A stretch of 64,000 nt of DNA, from NCBI RefSeq assembly GCF_001625305.1, contig NW_017804387.1, forward strand, positions 851,831-915,830, read 5' to 3'. A program made the translations under genes and the position numbers. Below are positions 48,295-59,200 of the stretch, one piece after another. A model generated the notes under the pieces. That model was given only the letters and a program-made list of their open reading frames with translations, was not told the DNA's origin and searched no databases. The DNA comes from Branchiostoma belcheri. Taxonomy: Eukaryota; Chordata; Leptocardii; Amphioxiformes; Branchiostomatidae. Position 1 is the stretch's first letter, and each line of letters opens with the position of its first letter.

Positions 48295-50969
48295 ATCGCA
48301 GTAAACCCAACAAGGCTAAAGAAGCCGACTGTCTGTGCAGGTTGGGTGACGTCTACGTTGAGCGAGGTAAGCGGACAGGAGAAGATAGGACATTCACACA
48401 GGCGGCAGCTCTGTATAACGCCTCCATGGCTCGGTCAGATGGAGACAAACAAAACATGGTACGAAAACTGCAAGAAACAGAAAGGCGGTTTCTTAGAAAC
48501 ACATGTAACCTACACTGTGAACCGTGTCCGTATAACAGCGCGTTAGATCACATAAAGGAACTTGACAACTCGCGCGCCCGTGCAAAATCTCAGCTCGAAA
48601 CGGTTCATCAGGAACACAACCCTTATCAGTATGATGAAGACGACCCCGTCGTGAGAGAGGTAGAGATCAAACGAGCTGAAGCAATCAAGAATTTGTTCAA
48701 GAGCATCACAGCTGGAAGACGAGAGTTTATCCAAACACTGACAGATGAATGCATCGCCAAACTCGGACCTCCTCCCTGTAAGTACGCTTTCATCGGGATG
48801 GGGTCACAGGCCACAGAACTGGTGACGCCGTACTCCGACCTGGAGTTCGCCATTCTGATTGAGGAGGGGGAGGGTGATGATGATACACGGATGTACTTCA
48901 TAAATCTCACACACTACTTACATCTAAAAGTCATCAACCTTGGAGAAACCATCCTCCCAGCCATGGCCATCCCGTCACTCAACGACTTTCTCTCAGAAGA
49001 CCCAGAAAAAGACTGGTTCTACGACTCCGTCACACCTCGTGGCTTCGCCTTCGACGGCTTCATGCCTTGGGCTTCTAAGACTCCGTTTGGAAGAGACAGG
49101 ACCAAAACGAAAGATCCCGTTAGTCTCATCCAGACTCCTGCTCAGTTGGCCAAGTATCAGAATATCAGAATTGCCCTGGCGGAAGGCTATCACCTGTCAG
49201 ACATCCTCAGAAGGGTGACCTACTTAACAGGAGACGAGTCTTTGGTAGACGAGTATACAAGCATTGTCAACAAAAGCGTAGACCATTCCCCTGTTCTGTC
49301 ACGGTTGTCAGCAATGCTAATACTGAATGTTATCATTCGGGAAATAAAAAATGTTGAACCAACGGACCAACTTCTGGATGTGAAGAAAGAAATCTACCGT
49401 TTTCCCAGCGTGGCCGTTGATGTGTTGAGTATTTGCTGTGGTATCACGATCCCCAGTGCGTGGGGAATGATAGAAGAGTTACACAAGACACAGCGGATAA
49501 GTGACGAAGATGCCCACCACTTGACTGTACTGATCAGCATCTCAGCGGAGCTACGGTTAAGAACATACATTGCCAACGGAGGACAGAAGGACAGACTGTC
49601 TCCTCTCATGGAGATGAAAACCCAACTGGACAAACAAGACGTAGATGACACCGTCGTTGAGTCAGTTTTCCACATACCGGACTCTAAAATGTTGTTCAGG
49701 TACTACTATACAGCCATTCCATTAAAAAGATGTATCGTCGATACAGTTCAAAAGGAAAACCCAACGGAAATGATGTTCCCAACAGCCATATTTGATATCT
49801 CATCTCAAACCAGAGGTCGGATAACACAACAGCTGTTGCAATTAGACGCATCCGTACGTTACTTTGAGGCAGCACTGAAAGAGGCGGGTCGTGACGAGGA
49901 AAAGCAGTTTGAGATACTTTTTGCATTAGGCAGTGTCTCAGTCAGCCACGTTGACTATGAGAAAGCAATCAGCTACTACAAACGGGCACTTGGCGCTGGA
50001 AATACTAACAATGCAGGCACCAAAATGCATCCTGCATTTCCCTCGATACATGGAAACATTGCGGTATGTTGGAGTCACCTTGGTGATCAAAGGAAAGCTA
50101 TCAGTTATCACGAACAGTCACTGAGAATGAGGAAAGCTATTTATGGCGAAACAACGCCACATCCCGACATTGCGTCATCACTAAACAACATTGGGAACTG
50201 TTGGCGTGACCTTGGTGATCAGAGGAAAGCTATCAGTTATCACGAACAGTCACTGAAGATGAGAAAAGCTATCTATGGCGAAACAACGCCACATCCCGAT
50301 ATTGCTGATTCACTAAACAACATTGGGGCCTGTTGGCTTGACCTTGGTGATCGGAGAAAAGCTATCAGGTATCACGAACAGTCGCTGAAGATGAAGAAAG
50401 CTATCTATGGTGAAACAACGCCACATCCTGACATTGCTGGATCACTAAACAACATTGGGACATGCTGGAGTGACCTTGGCGATCAGAGAAAAGCTGTCAG
50501 GTATTACGAACAGTCGCTGAAGATGAAGAAAGCTATCTATGGCGAAACAACGCCACATCCTGACATTGCTGGATCACTAAACAACATTGGGGCCTGTTGG
50601 AATGACCTTGGTGATCAGAGAAAAGCTATCAGTTATCACGAACAGTCGCTCAAGATGAGAAAAGCTATCTTTGGCGAAACAACGCCACATTCCACTATTG
50701 CGTCATCACCAAACAACATTGGGAACTGTTGGAGTGACCTTGGCGATCAGAGGAAGGCTATCAGTTATTGCGAACAGTCACTGAAGATGATGAAAGCTAT
50801 CTATGGCGACACAACGCCACATCAAGACATTGCTTTATCATTAAAAAACATTGGATTATGTTGGCACAGACTTGGTGATCACAGGAAAGCCCTGCGGTAT
50901 TACGAACAAACTTTGAATATGATAATAGTTATATCTATGGCACGTCACATCCGAACTTTGCAAAAGTAA
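48295..50969 (+). CDS. Copy 1 exon 4: nucleotidyltransferase-like domain and 7 TPR units
   Basis: Open from the acceptor CCCACAG to TAA. After a third TPR-like unit (LGDVYVERGKRTGEDRTF) comes the polymerase-beta-type motif GSQATELVTPYSDLEFAIL (GS, D and E kept), a helical region, then 44-residue units of the type SLNNIGACWNDLGDQRKAIS ending GETTPHPDIA. The last unit runs out of frame. About 94 percent similar to copy 2 by eye over the NTase part. Confidence 0.85.
50047..50925 (+). repeat. 132 bp coding tandem repeat, 7 units (TPR array of copy 1)
   Basis: Seven 44-codon units, each with N-N-I-G-x-C-W, L-G-D-x-R-K-A-x-x-Y, E-Q-S-L and T-T-P-H. High DNA identity between units fits expansion and contraction by unequal exchange. 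Confidence 0.9.
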
Positions 50970-51337
50970 TGAACAACATTAGATTATGTAAAAGTGCCAT
51001 CTGCGAGTAGAGTAAAGCTGTCATTAGTTATCCCAAATCGTCTCTCAGGACTAGCTAACTATGGAGACACTACTGCACATCGCCAATCTATCTGCCATAT
51101 CATGTCATTACATAGCTATCTTGGTCACAAATTGCTTGTATGGCAGCTTCTATTACATAATAAGGGGAATTAATGTACTTTGCAAGACTATGTATTGCGT
51201 AGGGAGACTATATACATGTACGTGTAGTCATTGGTGGGATTTCTTGCATTAATTGTAAGTTTGCAGCCAATTCGTCAATTTTGTTTATCTCCTACATCTA
51301 AAATCACGAATTGTCCCATATCTGTGCTGTTACAATG

Positions 51338-51343
51338 AATAAA
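51338..51343 (+). terminator. Likely poly(A) signal of copy 1
   Basis: AATAAA about 370 bases after the stop, within ACAATGAATAAAGGAAACAG, which is conserved at the matching place after copy 2. Confidence 0.5.
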
Positions 51344-51399
51344 GGAAACAGTCATATTTGGCTTCCGAGTGAGCTGAACGCAGTGAGTGCATGAGTGAA

Positions 51400-51685
51400 T
51401 GAGAAGAGATGAAAATGAGTGTGAGTGAGTGATTGAGTGAGTGAGTGATTAATTGAGTGAGTGAGTGAGTGATTGATTGAGTGAGTGAGTGAGTGGGTGA
51501 GTGGGTGAGTGAGTGAGTGATTGCGTGAATGAGTGAGTGGGTGAGTGTGAGTGATTGAGTGAGTGATTGAGTGATTGATTGAGTGAGTTAGTGGGTGAGT
51601 GAGTGATTGAGTGTGATTGATTGAGTGATTGAGTGAGTGAGTTAGTGGGTGAGTGAATGAGTGAGTGAGTGAGTGATGGCAGTTA
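51400..51685. repeat. GAGT/GATT minisatellite behind copy 1
   Basis: About 285 bases of GAGT units mixed with GATT, GGGT and GAAT. A matching tract lies behind copy 2 (62120-62388), so it predates the duplication. Reversed frames read THSLTHS and are spurious. Confidence 0.93.
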
Positions 51686-53139
51686 ACTCGGTGACCAATT
51701 ATATATAGTATCACTGTTTTGTATTTTGTATTTTTTAATGCACATTGTCTATTTATTTGTCGGCATGGTGGCCTTGAAAAAGTGCACTTAGGTGCACCTG
51801 TTCCACCATGCCCTCCATGTATATTATGTATGTGGTCAATTGTAATAAATAAATAAATACATTCTCTGAATAGGAGTTGTAGATGTCCAAAGATTATCGT
51901 GGATTATCGTCAGAAAGATGGTAGTAAATAAACTACTCTAAGTTAAATGTATAATAGTCAGCATGTTTGTGGGGTGGTGGGTGGTTTGTCGACAACATTT
52001 ACCCTAACTTCAGGAAGGCAGGTACACAAAATGTGGCCATTTTGTAAAGGTGCATGTTCCTCCCATCAAATGCTGGAAATTGAAATAGGTGAAAAATACG
52101 GTTTCCAGATAAGGATTATTTCAATGGATGGATCTTATAATAATAACACTGTTTCCTGTGACATGGCCTGTGTTTCCGGAGTATCTTCACCCAGAGTGAA
52201 CACTCACTCACTCACTCACTTAGTCCTCTTGCACGATGTGCCTCGAGTCTACCCAGAGTGAACACGTTTCTTAAAATCCTTGTCCTGCTGGCATTCCTGG
52301 CACAACATTTTTCAATAATTACATGTCTTAATTAGATCATAGACCCTGATTTTTTTTGCTCTGCAGTGGCATAGTTACTTCCGCATTCGTTGCGTTTCGC
52401 TGCGGTGTGATGCGTTGCACGAGAAATACCCCCAAATCGTACCTATACAGAGTGCTATATAGATGGTACTGTATGTGCAGAATAACAATTGTTGTGCTTC
52501 TCAAGACAAGGGCTAAGCTAAGCAACATAAGGCTTTCTTTTAAACTACTGAGCACAAGTCTGCAAAGGTAAAGCACAGAGGTTACTAACCTGATGGGGGG
52601 TCATTCTTCAAGTACTTTCTACTTCGTGAATAATACGCAAGAATGTGAGACAACTTTATCAATAGTAATCTTCCAGAGGCCTGATACAATTTTTGACGTC
52701 ACGTTTGCCTTTTACTTCACGATCAAATGCAAAAGCGTGTAAAACCGAAGTGAAGGTTTTCCCTTCTTTACAACATCCTTACAGATTTTACAGTACAACG
52801 TTAGACAAACTGTAGAGCATATATACGTCGCAATGTGTGTTTAATGTCACTAAGGGCAGGTAAAAAATGCAAATACGTGATGTATGGTTGTTGTGCGATC
52901 GCAAATCGAAGTAATTCTTGAGATAATTGTGCCCGTTTTCTGAAAGGCTGTCTCGTTATGAAAAGATTCGCATTACATCCTTGTCTGCAGTTTGATCTGC
53001 CACAGCTTGCCTGAAAATTCTGTAGTATCGAAATTGGGCGACGAACTACGGCAAATGTGACCGCACAAACTTTGTCTAAAATGGGCTCGCAAGGACAAAA
53101 CGACAATAGAATACAGCCACTGAAGGTGTAATAATCTCC

Positions 53140-53290
53140 AAGCAGATGTCTGGCGTCAAAAGAATTACGGTTAGAACTGGTCATCTAGACAGCGGTTGAG
53201 AACTAGACAGTGGTTGAGATGGCCAGTTCTAACCGTAACGCTTTTGACGCCAAACATCTGCTTGAAGATCAAACAGAGTCTGCAGAATTA
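53140..53290. repeat. Hairpin repeat GGTTAGAACTGGTCATCTAG, copy 2 of 3
   Basis: Same arms as at 45345-45478. Compared with the copy at 63585, about 14 bases are missing near the hairpin tip. Confidence 0.75.
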
Positions 53291-53929
53291 AGAATTTGAC
53301 CATGCCGCCAGCCCACGAACATGATATATATTTTGAAATCAGCATTTTACCCTCTCCGTCTCATTTCTGAAATGAAATGTGACACTGGCAAGTGGCATAT
53401 GGTCAATACGATGAAAAGAGGAAGGGCAATTATGTATAAATATAGGAGTCATTAAGGCCTATTATTTGTTGAACTATGACATGTATTGTACATTTTTGCC
53501 ACACTGGGCTAAGTACAGCTGCAGGTCACAACAAAGCAAGATGAACAAATACAAAACTATGTATCACTAGATGAATTTTAACTTCTCCTAGCTTTTCAGT
53601 TATGGTAGATATAAAAGAACAGATAGGTTTTTCGATGGAATGTTTGTCTAGTTGCTTTAGGAATATGTATTTTTCTACAGTGCATGTAAATCTTCAGGTT
53701 ATTTATCCCATTTTTTAGTACTGAAAATTACTGTCTTTAAAAAGATGTGCTACTTTTACATGGGATAGCTATTGGTAGATATACTGAAATATTAAATCTC
53801 ATTCTGCTGAATGGGAGTAGGGGTGCTATGCCATTAATTCACCACATAAATATAGAAAATAAAATACTTCAGCACTTTTTTACGGGCAAATACTTTTCAA
53901 TACATACAAACTAGAGTTCCACGATCTCA

Positions 53930-54755
53930 TACCTTCGCCAAATGATGTTAATCTTAATGACTGACAAAGTAAAAATTATTCCTCCTGATTATGCAAATAA
54001 AATCCTCATTTGTACGAATCATATCAGTTGATCATATTCTCCACCAAAAGTCAGCCTTATCTTAACAAAGAAAGCTATTCTACCATTTCCTCATGAATTA
54101 TGAAAATGAGGTCCTTATTTGAATAAGTTATATTTAATGATGTTCACCTTCACGTAACTTTCAAATACGCCAAGTATGACATTCCAGGCAGTTACCATCA
54201 TGGAATAATATCATTTTCTCACTAATTCTGCAAATTAAGTGTTAATTTACATAATCAATATCTGCCTTTGTTTCTCGCGTTCTCAATTACATTTGCCACA
54301 AGCTTGAATAGTTATAATGTAATGCAGCTGATTTATATAAGTTCCTCATAAATTATGCCAATTGCATCCAGATTTGCATAATTGTCGCATAATCATGTCA
54401 AGCGTCACTTGAGCTACCTACATACCAAAAATCATGACGATCCGTCCACCGGTTCTTGAGTTATCCTCTTTTGAATATTTTTTAAAGAAACGGCTCTGCA
54501 GTTCGGGAGCAAGCCGCTAAGGGGCCCAAACCTACGTCACTTCTTTCCCAGGACAAGACCTACCTACCACTCAAATTTCATGACTCTATCACGTCCATAT
54601 CATGAGATATCAACACCGGAAGTTCCGCTGTAGTACCACAACAAGCGGTCAGGGGCCCGAAATCTAATCATTTTGAGGTCTCATCAAGACCTACCTACCT
54701 ACCAAGTATGAAGACAATACATTCAAGCCTTTTCGAATTTTTACATACCCACAGA

Positions 54756-54806
<51 letters not shown>

Positions 54807-54841
54807 ATGCCTCTGAAAACATGACCTTCTTGGCGAAGGTA
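53930..54841 (+). mobile_element. 0.9 kb TACCTTCGCCAA element, copy 3
   Basis: 912 bp between inverted 12-mers, preceded by AGAGTTCCACGATCTCA and with a CA tract (54761-54804) near the right end. Absent from the corresponding place in the other half of the duplication, as far as visible. Confidence 0.75.
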
Positions 54842-55509
54842 AATACCCCTCTCCAAAATGAAATCCTCCACACACCGAAATACCCCCCCTCTCCTAGAAA
54901 ACGTCTAAATCACACCCGACTAATAAAAAACAATCCCTTCAATCTCTCTACAAATATACCCCATCTGCAGAAAGGACCCCCTCAAAAAAAAAATCCCCCT
55001 CAAAATTAGAAATGAGAAAATTGTGTAAATAATCTCTCCTGTATGAAGTCCTGCATCGTACATCAAAGCAACTGATTGACATGATTAATGTGTAAATTCT
55101 ATTTGGGTGGAGAAGATCATGAACTGAAAAAAAATATGCAAACGAGGACCTTATTTGCATCATTTTTTTTAGATATCGTTATCATATGCTATAAACTAAA
55201 GGTTAACATCATTTGGCGAAGGTATGAAGTCGTGGAACTCTTCCATAGCATGCAGTGAAACCATGGTAATAAATTACACACAACATCCCCGTAACAACTG
55301 TTATAAACAGCCCCCATCGTCCTTAGCTCACTACGGATTATTTTCCGGCTCATTTTTGTTTGTAGCCGCCGTTTCGAGCCAAAGCCGGAAGTGAAGACAA
55401 ATACCGGAAGCGAAACAACCCTGCCCAGACCTGTTTGTAAAGCTAAAACAGAGAGCGGTGAAGGTAGAGGGAGTTTCACAGACAATCTGTTTAATAGCAG
55501 AAGTTAGAC

Positions 55510-56208
55510 ATGTTGCGGGTGTGTGAGAAGCTCCGTGAGTTGGACGAGAAGGGCAGGAGGTACGGACTAGACCGTGCGGAGACAGACTACCTCCGTGCCC
55601 TGGTGGACGCCATGGCCGACACGGACAGGCTGGCGGAAGTGGAGCTGCTCAAAACACTGGGCGACGTGAACGTGGAGAGGGGAAGACTCGGGAAGGACGT
55701 GGGGAAGTTCAACACGGCCTTGGCGCTTTATCTGGCTTCTATGGTGCGGTGTTACCATGAAGAACAGGCAGATGGTATAGAACACCGCTACCACTACACG
55801 GAGAGGCTTGTACAAGGGCTGTCGTCACAGGGTAAGGAATTCGAACAGCCAACAGAGGACAAGGGGACGACTACACCTGCAAAGGTAGCGGCAAAGTTCC
55901 AAGATCTGGACAAGAGACGGGCTACCGGTGGTAATACAGACTCTTTGCTGGTTGGATACGCACAGGTGATGGTAGAGGCGATAGTAAACGACAACAGCAT
56001 GTTAGAAACAGAGGCGATCAAGAGTCTTGGTGACGTGTACCTGAAAAGAGGAACAGAAACTTGGGACAATAAAAACTTGACCAGAGCTACTGCTCTGTAC
56101 AACAGGGCACTGGCGCGGTGTCACAACGTTCATGGAACAGTTGTCATTGTTCACCGCTTACTGCACACCGCAAAAATCAGGCATGGCATCACCACAACAA
56201 GAAACAAG
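55510..56208 (+). CDS. Copy 2 exon 1
   Basis: 699 bp, 233 codons, from MLRVCEKLRELDEKGRRYGL to the donor AACAAG-GTGAGA. It contains two TPR-like units (LGDVNVERGRLGKDVGKF and LGDVYLKRGTETWDNKNL) separated by an acidic and Thr-rich linker with an E-Q-P-T-E-D. Reading through the donor adds 40 residues and then stops, so intron retention would give a short protein. Confidence 0.87.
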
Positions 56209-59200
56209 GTGAGAGAACTATTTTACTACTGTATAAGTCCGCAATCGCGAGTGTACATATACTTCCGGGTTTCGATTCTAGTTTGTTTATCTAAGATTCC
56301 CATCATACATTTCGTGCCGCTGATGGCGTAAAGGCTTCTTGTGTCGCTTAAGGTCATGTGCATTTTTCCGCTAGAATGATACCAACTTCTTAAATTGATT
56401 TATAAACTCTATTGCTTAATTCTAATAACAAACGTATGGGCGGGGTTTGTTTTTTTGCTTTATCACATATTACAATAACAAATATATAAATGTACATGTA
56501 CAGAACAAAACATGTACAGATAAAAACAAATTACAACCCCCTATACAACATTAGCCACAGAGAAACATTATAACAATGGGCAGACTTTGTACTAGATATT
56601 TGACGACAGAATAGAGCAAGACGCTGTGAAGATGTACATGTATTTAAGTCCATGGGTCGGTATGTGTACAGTTGGCTAGCTATATGGTCTCGGACCGGAG
56701 TTTCTTTCCGTATTCGTAGCAATTTGACACCCTCAGCCCGACGGGCTGTCATTTCTGTAATAAACGCAGGTTGGAATTTTCCACACTTCTGGTTGAAAGG
56801 GGTGCCGTGATGCTTATCAATACACTTGATTGATATTTTGTGCGCCCAATTTATTTAGGAGTGAATAAGGCCTAGAAAGGTACATTTTAAAGTAAGGGGT
56901 CCTTTTTTTCGTCATTTTTAACCATGGCTGCATGGAATTAGAAAAAAAAAACGAATTATCCCAGGGTAACGGCTTAGTACTCGAGGAAGCTCAGTACCTA
57001 ACGTTTCCGAAATTTTTATTTAATTAAAATCGATGCGATACGTTCGCCGCTATATTCGCCAGTGGCCCAAACACACCCACAACGCATATAGAACGCACCA
57101 TCCCGGGGATCATACGAAAAGGCCACATAACCATCCGCGCGGACTAATACCAGGAAGTCTTCACTGGACCACCAACAATACGCCACCTATAAAGTCTACA
57201 ACTAACAGACTTTTCAGAAAATACAAAGATATGTACACAGATATTACGATATCGGGGGTATTGCGGCCAAAAAATACGAAACAACGTCACTTTTCCGTAG
57301 ATTTACTGCGCACTTACTTAGTACTTAGTCTCTGGTCAGATTTAAACTCCGACCCGGAACCATATGATGAATACGGTCTATTTCAACGTAGTCTCAGTTT
57401 GTGTGGCCTTCTACGGGTCATTTAAGGTCAGTTACGTTTGACCTTTGGTTAAAGTTATCTGAAGTTTAGTTGACCACCTGTTAATCATACAGAAAACGTT
57501 ACTACTTTCTATCTGTTCTCTCAGATTGCAACACGTACGCAAAAACAACAAGACGTGAGAGGACGGAAGGGCCACTTCTCTCCTTTCTCAGCTGCGCCCT
57601 CTAGCGACGGAACCACCAGTCAAGTTGACGACGACATGTTGGTGTTTCTGTGTTTCTTTGTCTGATGTAACAAGTGCTATTTCCAGTCAAAGTAACTCCT
57701 AAATAAATAGAAATATTTAAGGAGCATTGACTATTTTCTATATGATACGGCATAATATTAAACATGTTAAAATCAAGTTTTGGAAAAGGAACGCTAACGA
57801 CCAATCAGCCAACGTGAGGAAATATGTCCTGAAATGTATTCCACGTGTCATTAAATCATATATAAGGTGTACTTCAGAATGATTGATACACTACTGATTT
57901 TGTACAGCACTTTGTCGCCTTTGTGAAGCACTATTGTTTCACAACAACGTTTGCTTTGTTGTTCAGCTCCTACCGCAGGTACATCCAGACGGCAGACCGT
58001 GACCTGGACAATGGAGACCTGGGCGCAGCAGAGCAGAACCTAGCAGCCGCCCTGAAGCTGGTTCACGGTCTGTGATACAGTATATTGTTTGTAGTTAATG
58101 CTTGAATATTCGAACATTTACGTATACCTTACCCACTTTGAACATAAGCATCATCCTTAAGTAACACCAATCAAACGGCAAAAATATAACTGTTCACGTC
58201 TGGTAAATTCTACTTTTTCGAACTTCATACCCACAGATCGCAGTAAACCCAACAAGGCTAAAGAAGCCGACTGTCTGTGCAGGTTGGGTGACGTCTACGT
58301 TGAGCGAGGTAAGCGGACAGGAGAAGGTAGGACATTCACACAGGCGGCAGCTCTGTATAACGCCTCCATGGCTCGGTCAGATGGAGACAAACAAAACATT
58401 ATAAGAAAACTGCAAGAGACAGAAAGGCGGTTTCTTAGAAACACATGTAACCTAGACTGTGAACCGTGTCCGTATAGCAGCGCGTTAGATCACATAAAGG
58501 AACTCCACAACTTGCGCGCCCGTGCAAAATCTCAGCTCGAAGCAGTTCATCAGGAACACAACCCTTATCAGTATGATGAAGACGATCCCGTCGTGAGAGA
58601 GGTAGAGATCAAACGAGCTGAAGCAATCAAGAATTTGTTCAAGAACATCACAGCTGGAAGACGAGAGTTTATCCAAGTTCTGACAGATGAATGCATCGCC
58701 AAACTCGGACCTCCTCCCTGTAAGTACGCTTTCATCGGGATGGGGTCACAGGCCACAGAACTGGTGACGCCGTACTCCGACCTGGAGTTCGCCATTCTGA
58801 TTGAGGAGGGGAAGGATGATGATGATACACGGAGGTACTTCCTAAATCTCACACACTACTTACATCTAAAAGTCATCAACCTTGGAGAAACCATCCTCCC
58901 AGCCATGGCCATCCCGTCACTCAACGACTTTCTCTCAGAAGACCCAGAGAAAGACTGGTTCTACGACTCCGTCACACCTCGTGGCTTCGCCTTCGACGGC
59001 TTCATGCCATGGGCTTCTAAGACTCCGCTTGGAAGAGACAGAACCAAAACGAAAGATCCCGTTAGTCTCATCCAGACTCCTGCCGAGTTGGCCAAGTATC
59101 AGAATATCAGAATTGCCCTGGCGGAAGGCTATCACCTGTCAGATATCCTCAGACGGGTGACCTACTTAACAGGAGACGAGTCTTTGGTAGACGAGTATAC

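Larger units (their letters stand above)
46555..50969 (+). pseudogene. NTase-TPR gene, upstream copy, disrupted
   Basis: Same four-exon structure as the intact copy at 55510: exons 46555-47247, 47603-47715, 48027-48127, 48295-50969. Exon 1 has an in-frame TGA at 47110-47112 where the intact copy reads AAA. Near 50930 a 2 bp insertion shifts the frame, replacing the last repeat's end with a short foreign tail. The TPR array has 7 units instead of 13. Splice sites and the nucleotidyltransferase core remain intact, so a shorter protein from exon 1 (185 residues) or from a later start is possible. Probably a decaying paralogue, though a sequencing error at the TGA is not excluded. Confidence 0.8.
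50970..55509. other. Intergenic region between the two NTase-TPR copies
   Basis: 50970-53620 is the duplicated 3' flank (aligned with 61743-64000): conserved AATAAA at 51338-51343, GAGT tract, unique sequence, hairpin repeat 53140-53290. 53930-54841 is a TACCTTCGCCAA element, inserted only here. 55060-55235 is a reversed fragment of a related element ending TTGGCGAAGGTA. 55236-55509 is the upstream region of copy 2. No other gene is seen. Confidence 0.6.

Noticed and set aside
51352..51714. Open frame of repeated THSLTHS
   Set aside because: Translation of the GAGT tract.
57033..57425. 130-codon frame in intron 1 of the intact NTase-TPR gene
   Set aside because: No recognised motif, and it has no counterpart in the paralogous intron; probably chance or repeat sequence.
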